NCBI RefSeq assembly: GCF_000003605.2
Contig: NW_003106095.1
Span: 179,099-192,898 of the forward strand
Reading direction: 5' to 3'
DNA: 13,800 nt
DNA from: Saccoglossus kowalevskii
Lineage: Eukaryota > Hemichordata > Enteropneusta > Harrimaniidae
In this document: positions 1 to 9,700 of the stretch, in pieces
Position numbering within the stretch: position 1 is the stretch's first letter
How the letters are laid out: the number at the start of each line of letters is the position of its first letter
Position numbers and translations under genes: made by a program
The notes under the pieces: model-generated
What the model was told of the DNA's origin: nothing
Database searches by the model: none
What the model saw: only the letters and a program-made list of their open reading frames with translations

Positions 1-582
1 CAGCATGCATAAAATATTATAAGTTGGAAGTACCAGCATATGTCATTCTGGGTAAAAAAATCAAATATTCACGAATTGTGTCCAAATAAATATAACTATT
101 TGCAAAAATATTGAAACAAATGTTTACCAATATTTTTAATTTCAATGTTTATTTGTTTAAAGTAGGTGTCATTCAGCTATATAGTCACCCAGAGTTTTGT
201 GACATGTTGTGTTATTACATGATAATATAACATAAGTGAAGGTCACACATGATACCTGTGGTCCACCGGCTTTGTAAAGATATTTTTTCCCAAGAGAATA
301 TTAAAATAAATAAATGTATATTTTCACTGTTTGGCAAATACAGAATTCAAAAATAATATTACAAAATAATAATTCTGTTATACACTGCAATTATCATCGC
401 AGTGGGTTGGCAACAGTTACGGGGAAAATAATTTGTTCATTCATATAGTAAAAATATATATTCTATTATACAGCGGTATGATCAAGTGAATATATACAGT
501 ATAATAACAACACATGCACACCCTTGCACCGTCAGTATAATAGCAGACGACACCAGACGAAACAAACAATTCTATCACTTAC
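1..582 (-). other. Intron 1 of the SLC66A3-like gene (partial)
   Basis: This stretch follows the GTAAGT donor of the PQ-loop exon and continues off the window. It is A+T-rich with stops in every frame. I looked for the continuation of the PQ-loop protein (the second helix region) on the minus strand and did not find it, so the next exon lies further left. Apart from a 10-bp A+T hairpin at 104-137, nothing else stands out. Confidence 0.7.
104..137. repeat. Perfect 10-bp A+T-rich inverted repeat
   Basis: AAAAATATTG (104-113) is the exact reverse complement of CAATATTTTT (128-137), leaving a 14-nt loop. In DNA this A+T-rich, such a stem can arise by chance. It lies inside the putative intron. 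Confidence 0.5.
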
Positions 583-740
583 GCTTCCCATTCGAAGAAA
601 ACACTGGTTGTGCTAACGCCTCTTGCACTTCTCGTCTTTAGAATTCGCAAAATTTGCGGAATTTTTAGAAATAAACATGGAAAAACACATAAAAAGTTCA
701 GAGCTGCCACACCCCCCAACTCAAACTCGGAGGACGCCAT
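583..740 (-). CDS. SLC66A3: First coding exon of a PQ-loop membrane protein, probably SLC66A3 (PQLC3); partial gene
   Basis: The minus strand reads 52 codons plus 2 nt from the ATG at 740-738 to a consensus GTAAGT donor (582-577), so the intron is phase 2. Residues about 10-27 are hydrophobic, fitting a first membrane helix. They run into Lys26-Ile-Pro-Gln-Ile (PQ at 28-29) and then RSARGVS (37-43) and a Glu at 50. This is the first half of a PQ-loop repeat. The family comprises seven-helix proteins such as cystinosin, MPDU1 and the SLC66 members. KxPQI followed by RSARG(L/V)S, with PQ only about 28 residues from the start, fits SLC66A3 better than MPDU1, which has a longer N-terminus and reads KSAEGLS-like (family comparison from memory). 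The substrate of SLC66A3 is not well defined. The start is supported by an in-frame TGA at 785-783 and a good context (AAAATGG). Later exons lie beyond the left edge. Confidence 0.83.
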
Positions 741-960
741 TTTAAAGTTGAACAACCACGATCGAAGGTCAACAGTCTGACCTCAATTTAATAATTAATT
801 AAAAAATAATGAAAATAACAAATTTGCTTAAAGAACCATAATCACTATGATGTTAGCAATTTTTGATTGATTGCGCAGTACAACTGTTAGGAGAGAATGA
901 AACATAATATGCACGGTATTCTCCTTTTGACCTTCTTGATTTGACCTCTTTTTGATTCGT
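741..960. promoter_or_regulatory. Probable bidirectional promoter region
   Basis: This interval separates the start of the minus-strand PQ-loop exon from a CpG-rich plus-strand stretch ending in a consensus splice donor. CpG dinucleotides, rare in most of the window, cluster on both sides (580-780 and 950-1045), as expected for an unmethylated animal promoter. The part nearest the PQ-loop exon (741-785) would be 5' UTR. The centre is A+T-rich (about 783-840). No TATA box is convincingly placed. A 15-codon plus-strand ORF starts at ATG 898 and closes at a TGA before 950. The promoter call is inferred from the divergent exon arrangement only. Confidence 0.45.
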
Positions 961-1070
961 GGACATCTCGAACAGATCGAGACTAACGCGAGGCTTCAAT
1001 ACCCGCTGCTCGTCGCTGTGATTGTCTCTTATCGTCCTATTTCATTGCCTCTAGAATCCTCCTGTTTCAG
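960..1070 (+). other. Candidate noncoding first exon of a divergent gene, ending at a consensus splice donor
   Basis: The stretch is CpG-rich compared with the rest of the window, contains no ATG, and ends at CAG|GTAAGG (1070/1071), a near-perfect 5' splice site. Together with the divergent SLC66A3 exon this suggests a 5' UTR exon of a plus-strand gene. Its left edge (transcription start) is a guess. The final bases are also pyrimidine-rich and end in TTTCAG, an acceptor-like sequence, so the same site could be a recursive splice site rather than the end of a first exon. No later coding exon of this gene is identified with confidence. The best but weak candidate is the ORF at 6510. Confidence 0.4.
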
Positions 1071-3716
1071 GTAAGGTTTGTTAATCTTAAATCATCACAA
1101 CATGACAATTTCCCCGGAAAACGATTTTTTAGCATGTGCGTATTTTTGAATATTTTTTTAATTTGACGTTAATCGCTATATTTGCGTCATGTCATTCATT
1201 GACTAAGCGTCAAACCGACAGCGTTGTTGTTGACGGATCTATCACGATAATTATGATTATTTTGCTGCAATACGCTATAACTGTATCACGGTATTAATAA
1301 GGTCACATTTGTTATTTCTCTATCTCTGTTGAGGTCATCGAAATGCATGCATGTATGCACTGTGAAAATAACACTGTCATCATGTTTACGGCGGTGATGC
1401 GGCTCATCTTTTCAAAGACACGTATATTTTTTTTTTCTCATTTCTCCACTTTCAAATTTAATTTGTGCGTTTGCTAAGTCTCTGATTTCAATTGAATACA
1501 TTGACAGTACTGAGAAACAGAAGTACATACAAATAAAATAAAATATTATTATTGTAAAATTTATTATGATGTTAATATATCATTTTTATTTGTTTAATAA
1601 CACAAACACATCATGACAAACAGCAGACCAAAAACAAACATTGTATATTTCATGCATATATATATATATATGTTTTCACCTTCTAACATGATTTTACCCA
1701 TGTTCCATTTACGAAAAAATGGTGGCGGGCCAGATCTTGAAATTGTTAACCTCCCAATTTTATTCTCTGTCAAAAAATTAAACCTGAACAAAAAATGAGA
1801 TAAATGTACACGTCTTCAGCAATTCAATAGAAATTTCTTTCTGCATACTTGTTGAGTAACGTAAATCGGACATGACTGCAATTATAAATTTGTTTCAATA
1901 TATGTGTGTTGATAGAGTGTAATTTAGGAACAAATAATTACTGGCTAAAATTTCTGTGTTATTTATAAATAAATGGTTGTAGAGCAATTAATAGCAATTT
2001 TACAATTATGAATTTTTTACTCAAAATAGAATTTGATATAATCAGCATAGAAAGTAATTCAACATGTGAAACAGATCAATTGTGGACAGTATGCATAGAT
2101 AATAACAATAATTGCAACAACTACGTTACTACATACTGACTTTTCACTGATTTGTTACAAGTCTCTTTCAATCCCACAGGAGGTATAAATACATCTCTTT
2201 CGGTGTCAGGATTTCTTTTTTTTTTGTTTACTTTTCTTGTTTGTCAGAGTCTGATAATGTATGAATAATCAATCAAATTATGCAATGTTTTTATAGCGAT
2301 GTCATCTGAAACTACCCGGTATTCATGATTTAATAACAATTGCCAATACTCTTAAATTTGTTGTTGAAATATATCCACATTTCATGTCATTGGGTGGACA
2401 ATATTATTATTGTATTAGTATGCGTGTATCAGCTTTAGTAATTGATTTTCAAAAACTATTCAGTGCTTTGAATAAGGTTTGAACTGAAAGAGAAAGAGAA
2501 TTCAATAAACCTAGGTATGTGCAGAAGTACATAATACTACAGTCTTGTATAGCTATCAATGCATACAAATTTGAATATCAAACTTTGTCACCTTGCAGCA
2601 AATTTTAAAAGACCTATTTGCAAGAAAAAAATCATGTTCATTTGGTCAGAAATTAACCAAGAAATTATATGAAAATACGATAAATATACATAAAAATGTT
2701 GGCCAAAAATTCAAAAGAATGTCAATAATACAAGCCATCATGTAATTGTAATTAAAAATGCAAAATTATATTAAATTTACTTGTGTAGTATAATCATTAC
2801 ATTCACTCAACAGAAATTTGGTTCGCAATCAATTCATTGTCAGATTGCATGGTTTTGTATCAGTTCATCCCACTTTCCATGTGTGCTATAAGAGTACATT
2901 GTATAATTAGGGTATATGTTGGAGGTTGTATCTGATTGTGCGCCTATAGCTAAGTTGTGAGCTAATCAAATTTGTTGTTACAAATACTAACATTTCAAAG
3001 TTGCTTGTGAGCAGTTTATAATAATCATCGTTTCATTTATTCTGAGGTGTTTCCAACATCGTCGCAGTTAAAGAAAAATTACAACGTAAAGATATGACAC
3101 CCAATTATGCCTAACCTCTCGGTTTTAGCAAATTTAAATCTACAGTGACCCAAACAGTATCACCACTCACAATCATCAGTGGTACAGTGATAGTAATTTG
3201 GTTGATGTCTGTTTGTTTTTACAACAGTATGATGATCATTCGGATCTAAATTCATCCTAGGGTTAAACATCTCTACCTGTAATCAGTAGATGATTACATG
3301 CTTTTTATTCAGTATAAAGTGATGCAGATTGGGGCGGTCAAAGCTAATGGCTAAGATTCAGGCAGATGTTTAATTCATCTTGTACATATTAAGACTACTG
3401 GCGTTATGTTCATGTTGTATAGAAGCAACGTACCTTTATTGAGAAAGACCATGTTGATGTTCAGCGTTGGTAATTGTAGTCTTGCATGCATAAAATTTTA
3501 TAGATTCATAATAAACATAGAAGAGAAAAGTCAACGCTGGTTGAAAAATTGACAGGCACTGACTGTGTTCTTTTATACAGTAATTTTCAATTGATATCTA
3601 AGATAATCACTACATCAGGTTGCTCATGCATTATACAAACTTAGAAAAACCTCCAACAAAAATGTTTCCACAACCAGACCAATTTATATCCTAGAGGGTG
3701 GACATCCAGGTATTTT
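1071..3716. other. A+T-rich noncoding stretch, possibly intron of the plus-strand gene
   Basis: No frame holds a convincing exon. The two overlapping 61-65 codon ORFs near 1594-1798 lie on opposite strands across an (AT)n run and show no recognisable motif. Other content is an (AT)8 run (1656-1671), a T10 run (2216-2225) and many short A/T tracts. A TATAAATA-like word near 2183 has no supporting gene start. Confidence 0.6.
1656..1671. repeat. (AT)8 dinucleotide microsatellite
   Basis: Sixteen bases of uninterrupted AT alternation, preceded by CATGC. Short and probably length-variable. Confidence 0.8.
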
Positions 3717-3820
3717 CACCGCCCAGCAATCATTGCTGTGAAAACAAAGCCTAAAAACGGGATAGTTGTTGAGACTTCCCTGAACAGTCAAACAAGATTA
3801 CCACTACATGTGCAACATGT
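3717..3820 (+). repeat. Dispersed repeat, copy A
   Basis: It matches copy B (4736-4855) in the same orientation. Shared blocks in order are GTGAAAACAAAG, AAACGG, GATxGTTGTTGAGACT-like, CCCTGAACAGT, AACAAGAT and CATGT. Small indels separate the blocks. The two copies lie about 1 kb apart. I do not recognise the family. No terminal repeats or coding frame are seen. Confidence 0.7.
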
Positions 3821-3968
3821 ATAATGTATTACATGTACCTTGAAAATTCTAATTATGTGCCAATTTGCCAGTAAAAAAATTGTTAAATGATGATATCACT
3901 GAGCATGACAGCATATGATTAATTATTCATGAAGGGCATTTGATTCGCACAAGCAAGTTTTAAGACTC

Positions 3969-3985
3969 GGGGGGGGGGGGGGGGG
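3969..3985 (+). repeat. Poly-G tract (17 G)
   Basis: Seventeen consecutive G residues in a region that is otherwise A+T-rich. A run this long can fold as a G-quadruplex on the plus strand and is prone to slippage and sequencing length error. It marks the left border of a GC-richer patch. Confidence 0.9.
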
Positions 3986-4145
3986 TCACTAAGAGCTGCC
4001 CACCGGCGATATGGCCTGCTATAAGCCCAAATTGGCTGTCTACTCTTTGCTGTCTCGACCGTCTCACTGCAGCGCTTTGCACTGTTGAGAGCCTTTTTAT
4101 TTATTTTTAAGGCCTGTTATTACAGGATGATGGCCTGCTATTAAA
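3986..4145. repeat. GC-richer patch with three GGCCTGYTATWA words
   Basis: GGCCTGCTATAA occurs at 4013-4024, GGCCTGTTATTA at 4111-4122 and GGCCTGCTATTA at 4132-4143. Between them lies a GC-richer segment with repeated CTGTCT words. No frame is open for long. It looks like a degraded repetitive or transposon fragment beginning right after the poly-G tract. Family unknown. Confidence 0.45.
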
Positions 4146-4735
4146 AGACTTACGTCGCTGAAATAAATTCTCATGGCAACTTTCTTGGTATTAACCACAT
4201 ATTACTGAAACTCACAACAACATAATGCAGTTTGGATTGAAAATGTCTTCATCGTCAGCGTACATTGTCCTCATTTGATTTCTTCAGACTTGATGTACCA
4301 CATTTGATTATGTCAGTTTAATTCTTAGGAAAATGATATTGTATTCGTGACAAATCAAATTTACATTTTATAATTGTTATTATATTGCTCATAATGTGTT
4401 CATTGCTTCCTGTAGCAACACTTTGTGTAATGTAACTATTTTGTTAGCAAAACAGTGTCTCGTACAGCAATATTCCCATTCCATTCTTTTTTGGAACCAC
4501 AGTAAATGTGCATCTCCAGAATAGAAGAGCATATAAACCAAAAATCTCATTATCTGTATACTGAATCATGTTTATTTTGACCATGGAAAAACCTCAATAA
4601 CTGTGCTACTAATAAAAGCAAATATAGTGTACTGAAATATTGAAATATTATATACTTATTTTGACCATTAAAAAAATAATTTAAATAAGCATATGTGCAG
4701 ATTTAGCTAGCTTAGGTTACTTCCATGAATTGCCA

Positions 4736-4855
4736 CACCGCCTGACAACCTTCATAGTGAAAACAAAGGCCTATTGCTTTCAGAAAACGGTACTTTGGGA
4801 TGATTGTTGAGACTCCCCTGAACAGTGTAACAAGATCACTCCTGCATGTTCAAGG
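4736..4855 (+). repeat. Dispersed repeat, copy B
   Basis: This is the same-orientation partner of copy A at 3717-3820. It is slightly longer because of an insertion in the CTATTGCTTTCAG region. It ends shortly before a GC-rich hairpin (4896-4923) that has no counterpart near copy A, so the hairpin is probably not part of the shared repeat, or copy A is truncated. Confidence 0.7.
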
Positions 4856-4895
4856 TTGATTTTGTGCCGTTTTCTCGAATTTAGCTACCTTCGAC

Positions 4896-4923
4896 GGCTC
4901 TACGCACCAGCTCGCGCAGAGCC
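4896..4923. repeat. GC-rich hairpin, 10-bp stem with one mismatch
   Basis: GGCTCTACGC (4896-4905) pairs with GCGCAGAGCC (4914-4923) around an 8-nt loop, with a single A/C mismatch. It is one of the most GC-rich spots in the window. On the minus strand it reads GGGCTCTGCGCGAGCTGG followed by TAGAGC, which loosely resembles a tRNA D-arm. A TTCGA word lies about 28 nt on, but the B-box context is poor, so a tRNA-derived SINE relic is only a possibility. Confidence 0.6.
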
Positions 4924-6509
4924 CATAGAATTAAATGGTACAGTGGTGCACGTCTTAGCAACATGGAACATCTTGTGACGTAGCTCTGTCCCCGAGGATA
5001 TTAGAAACATTGGAAAATAATACAAAGAATATATTGAAATTATTGAGGGCAATGATACTCTCTTTAAAATTTGTAAATTGTTTATGAAACTGCCAAGACA
5101 ACTGATAGCTAGCTTGGAAATAAACTTATACCTGGACTATACTGCACATTCACAATGTGCTTTTCAGTGTTGCTCTAACTTATAGCCCTAGTATATATTC
5201 CTATAGTTAGTTTACAGTTTGATAAAGCTTAGTGTAAGCTGGATTAAAAGATATTGTAATTATACTTTTACACACCTACACCTTTCGACACCCTCCAATA
5301 AATCTTGTAAATAGTGAACCAGACTGTTATTCAGATGACCTGCTAGTTATATTTGACATATATTATCCAACAACATTTGGAGTACAAAAAAAAAGTGACC
5401 TTTGGTTGAATATAAGTTTTACAGGCACTAACAATACAATACAGGGAAAAAAATCAAACAAGATGCTCAAATTTCTTAACATAGAAAAAATGGCTAATTG
5501 CTTTTTTTCTGAAGCAGCTAGTTTAAACATTTCACTTTTAAATTGCATTCTCTTGTATATAAAACAGTTATAATTGTGTTTCGCAACATCATTTATAATG
5601 TTTTCATCTTTATTGTTTAAATATTAATTAATAACTATTCATTGTTTTGTTGTCATGAATAATGTTGTGTTTTTGAACAAACTTCCTCTTTCTTTATTGT
5701 AAATGTGTTGCTCATTTTCAATTTCTTTAATACCACAAACTGTGTATACTTGTATTAACAGTAATTAGGTAGTTTGGCAGAAAAAAAAAATAGTATATTT
5801 CTGGTAAACCTGACCTTGCCTGGATCCTTCTATTTGGATGCTTGAAAATTCTTCACACAAAAATACTGGTTCCTACAGTTGTACATGTACATCTAAATAA
5901 AAAAAAAAAAAAATTTGCAAATTGTTCCTGTTGACAACAATTAATATCCAGATGAAATAAAAGATTATTTAAGATGAAAAAACAAACCTACCCTGTACAA
6001 TTTTTAGTGGTATTAGAAGCACATATATTTGTTTGGCCTTATACAGAAGTAAATGATGTTACAAATCTCGTGTACATGTATTTCCATGTGTTGCAGTAGG
6101 GCTTGACTCGTAAGTCCTATAGTCAGGCACAAGTAGAATAGAATTACCATTCAGACAACTGAATAGTATAAACTCACTTGCCTTAATAGAATATAGTATT
6201 GTACATAGTAACATACATTTTGAATATAAAGTAAGTTTAAAATTAAAGCTCAGTGCAGCGCGGTGTAATGGATGATTTTTTATTCACTGCAAGATCTGTC
6301 TCATTGCGTGAAAGACATGGATAAATTGATTTTGAACTTGAATTTTGTTTTTATAGCTCAATGTCAAATTGCTGATCATTATTATACATCTGTCTCCATA
6401 ATTTTGCGGTATTTTACGGGATATTTTCATCTGACCATATAAGGAAATGTGAATTCCAAATATGAAATAATTATACGCACGTAAGCGTCCTCTAGTAATA
6501 AAAACAAAC
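4924..6509. other. A+T-rich noncoding stretch
   Basis: I see no exon here. It contains an A10 run (5781-5790), the palindrome GTACATGTAC (5881-5890) and an A15 run (5899-5913) preceded by AAATAAA. The A15 run could be the tail of an old retroposed sequence, but no head or duplication was found. Isolated GTAAGT words near 6110 and 6233 have no matching open exon upstream. Confidence 0.6.
5899..5913 (+). repeat. Poly-A tract (15 A)
   Basis: Fifteen A residues directly after TAAAT. It could be a retroposon tail or a simple homopolymer. No target-site duplication was identified. Confidence 0.75.
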
Positions 6510-6692
6510 ATGGGTCACCTGGGTTTGACCGGACTCCATACAAAGAAGTTCGCTGATTCTGTTCTAAACTTTTTGGCATTCGGCATTCCCATGATGTATC
6601 CGTGGAAGGAAAAGATGTATAATAATAAGGTTATTACGAGAATACCTCAAAGTATGCACTCAGACAGTACCCGTCGCATCAACCTCCACTAA
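6510..6692 (+). CDS. Small ORF of uncertain reality; possible coding exon
   Basis: The frame has 60 codons from an ATG in a strong context (ACAAACATGG) to TAA. The first 43 or so codons are distinctly less A+T-rich than the flanks, with mixed third positions, which made me look twice. The peptide has a short hydrophobic stretch (SVLNFLAFGIPMM, about residues 17-29) followed by YPWKEKMY, so a small membrane or mitochondrial peptide could be imagined. I recognise no family. Against it, the last 16 or so codons run into the left arm of a hairpin repeat (6642-6742). The donors within it (AAG|GTTATT, AA|GTATGC) are poor, and the upstream acceptor candidate (CTCTAG near 6494) is weak. The frame is open upstream to a TAA at 6468. 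It may be a chance ORF. Confidence 0.2.
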   Translation: MGHLGLTGLHTKKFADSVLNFLAFGIPMMYPWKEKMYNNKVITRIPQSMHSDSTRRINLH

Positions 6693-6742
6693 GCATTGAT
6701 CAATACTCCCACTGTACTGTCTTCATGCATACTTTGAGGTAT
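6642..6742. repeat. 101-bp hairpin: long inverted repeat
   Basis: ATACCTCAAAGTATGCA (6642-6658) is the exact reverse complement of 6726-6742. After a 3x3 internal mismatch, AGACAGTAC (6662-6670) pairs exactly with GTACTGTCT (6714-6722), leaving a 43-nt loop. That gives 26 paired bases in a 29-position stem. The word TACGAGAATA occurs both just before or overlapping the left arm (6635-6644) and after the right arm (6765-6774). The structure resembles a small foldback element, or a precursor-like hairpin if transcribed. Confidence 0.8.
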
Positions 6743-6774
6743 CCTGTTAAAAACCTCATATTTATACGAGAATA

Positions 6775-9700
6775 TGACATACCCATACTTTATTATAAAT
6801 CAAATTTCCCATCATCAAATGTGTACAGCACATAATTTGGTGTAGAAATACCTCAAAAATAATTTCATGTTTGTGAGTCTCACACAATGTTTTGACAGTA
6901 CCTTTTTTTGTCGTGTTTTTACATTTGATTTTATGCATAATATGGGACCACGCGATGAACAGACATCCTGAAAATGACATTTTTAGCCATTTAGTTTTGG
7001 TTTCTATGGTAAAAAGTTGTCACCATATTTCAAAAGTTCATTTTTCTCAAAAAATATTCCATACTGGAAACAAAACCATGAAATGTTTATATGATACATC
7101 TCTAAATTAATAATTAAGTGACTTTTTTGAAAGGAAAGATTGCGATAAATTGTTCTCCCTTATTAGATTGAATGCCCGCAAACTTAGAAGATAATATGGG
7201 CATGAAAATGTAATTTTCAATATAGTGGTTTGATACTGCATGTTGATGAAGACATTAGACTGCCACAAACTGAAAATACTGTTCTTGGAGTGCATATCTC
7301 AGTGTGCATTCGATGAAACACTCAAATTAAACTAATATTGTATGAACAGTAACATTTTTGCACATGCGTTTTAGTGGTTTTGATTATACGTCAAACGAAT
7401 AAAGTTGTGCATCTTGAAAATTTTTAGTTGATTTTTAGTTTTAGTTGATCAAACAGCAATATTAAAAAAAATATATGTTTTTGTCCATATTGCATCCTTA
7501 GTTCAACTCATTGAAGAATGTTGGCAATTATATTGTATGGTGCTTAATAACAATTACCATAATTTATGCAAAGTTACATTACTTCAAATCAATAGAAATA
7601 GTTCATTAATCTATCCTTGTCTAGGGTATGTGCTATATCTTATAAACTACTTTGTTCACTGTGTTGAAGTAAAAATGGAAATCAGAATAATGGTGTAAAT
7701 GACACTAAAAAAACACTCAAAAGGTTAACCTTAGCCGTTTCACATCAAAGTCAAATTTTTGTAACATGAACTCAGGCAATATTTTCTATATTTCTTCAGA
7801 AATCCAGACCTGCCAGCAATAGGTAATTTGATCGAAAATGAGTAAAAATATAAAAGAATATACATAAAAAAAGCTGGAGGCAATAAATATACCACATACC
7901 TAGAATTTATAAATTATTTATAAATTTATAATTATTATAAAATCTAAAAATTATTGTTAATGATACAACAATAACACATTATGAACGTTTGAAAACAATA
8001 TATCTATTTTGAAAAAATTTTTTTGGTGAGCTAGAATACTCTAAGACAGCCTTACTGAATATGCAGATTCATCAGTATTCCTCAGTTATGATTGATTTGA
8101 ATTCACATCAACTTCAGACATTCAACCACAGAATCAGAGAATACAGGATGCAAGTTAACTGTCCGTATTCATTCCCTATTCTCTACTTGAAATTCCTTCT
8201 ATTCAAAATTCTAATGTAGTAAGGCACTGTGCTATAAAGTGTTCTATCTAAAGAGTTTGTGTATGGGAATCAGATATAGTTATCTCCTAGCAACAGCTCC
8301 TCGTATTTGTTTATAATTTTCATCAATGTTTGTTTTGCAAGAAGAACCACAATTCTTAATATCACATGCCTAAAAGTGGGAAGCTCTAAATATATACTAT
8401 ATTTCACTGAAATCATACTTTAAAATCAGTATCAAAATACTAGCGGGCTCTTTTCATTCAAAGATCTTTTCAAGTAAATAATTGGTCTTTTTTTCAACAA
8501 AAAGGCCGACACTAATGTGATCCTAATTATATCATTTTTGAGTTTTAATCACATGTTTCACTATAGCAGATTGTAATGCATTTTGTAATATAAAAAAATA
8601 TGGTACAATAGTTGTTATATTAACAAGAAACATACATTTATTACCTAACATGAAGAAAATATCCAAAGCAGAGATGAGTATAATTGTACTCTATTTCCCT
8701 GTGTGCTTTCCTTATGGCCGTCAATTAAGACTCAAATTTCATCATCGATCCATTTTAATAATTGATGCACTTCTCATCGTATGTTAATTTTAATATGTGT
8801 AGTCATGGTTTCGTGGCTGTGGGTCGTATTTTGATCATAATACTTTATGCCAAGGTTCTAACTGTATATCAGAATGGTGTAAACTGACAGCAACGGCATT
8901 TCAAATAAACTACCCAAGATACAATGTATCTGGTCGGAAAACAAAAATATCTTGATAATTAATTCTAGTGGTAGACTACATGTACTTCCCAATTATCAAC
9001 AGAGATTTTGACTTAATATTTCTTTTTTATTAGTAGTTTTATTCAACCTTTCAAAAATATGTTATTGTTTCCGAAAGCTGCCATGTCACTTAAGATGTAA
9101 TAACTACTAAGAATTCTGGGAAATATGATAGCAATAAAGTCATGGTGTAAACTGAGAACTGACTTCTCAAGGTAGAGTGAACCAAGTGAGTATTGGTCAC
9201 CAAATCTGGGAGGAGATAACACACTGCAGAGGAGCACTTGTAGCCAAGGTGTTTATTGCTCAACTGTTAGGCCTGGAACCAAGTCTAAAAACTCAGATGT
9301 ATCAATGTATCAATATCAATATCATTATGCAAATAACTAAACTAAACGTCATAGCCTCAGATCATTACACATGGTGAAAAGGGCAATAAAGCTACCACCA
9401 ATAAGGAAGATGCATCAAGTCAAAACTTCTGTTTAGTAAGAGAATGTAGAGTACCATTAGAAATAATTTACTTCAGATAAATAATATTTTTGCTTTCACC
9501 TGTTAACTTGGGCAATTCATATAAGGATAAATCCGGGCAAACAACAAATCTAATCATTTTCTTATTTTTTTTACAAGAGTGGCTATGATGTCATACTTTA
9601 CCCATAATTCTTTGTTAGAGAATCAAAATGATAGACTACATAATACTGGTGAAAAGTTTAATATCTAGAGAATGAAAAGTGATATAAAAAAAACTGTAAA

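Larger units (their letters stand above)
3821..4735. other. Noncoding stretch between repeat copies A and B
   Basis: It contains a 17-G tract (3969-3985), a GC-richer patch (about 3986-4145) with three similar 12-bp words, and otherwise A+T-rich sequence without a credible exon. Confidence 0.6.

Noticed and set aside
898-948. 15-codon ORF starting at ATG 898 in the divergent promoter region
   Set aside because: Too short to call and its position relative to any transcript start is unknown. At most it is an upstream ORF.
1594-1798. Two overlapping antisense ORFs of 61-65 codons
   Set aside because: They cross an (AT)n run, have low-complexity composition, and show no motif or splice context.
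2180-2190. GGTATAAATAC, TATA-box-like
   Set aside because: No gene start or CpG-rich exon follows it, and such words are expected by chance at this base composition.
4148-4171. Minus-strand acceptor-like TTTATTTCAG followed 4 nt later by GTAAGT, a would-be micro-exon
   Set aside because: A 4-nt exon between chance splice-like words in A+T-rich DNA has no supporting context or coding partner.
6762-7295. Overlapping ORFs of 62-72 codons
   Set aside because: Mutually antisense, A+T-driven composition, no conserved motif, and no plausible splice or promoter signals.
9043-9377. ORFs of 64-66 codons on both strands in a slightly GC-richer segment
   Set aside because: No recognisable domain and they overlap antisense. 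The segment is more likely an old repeat or unique noncoding DNA.
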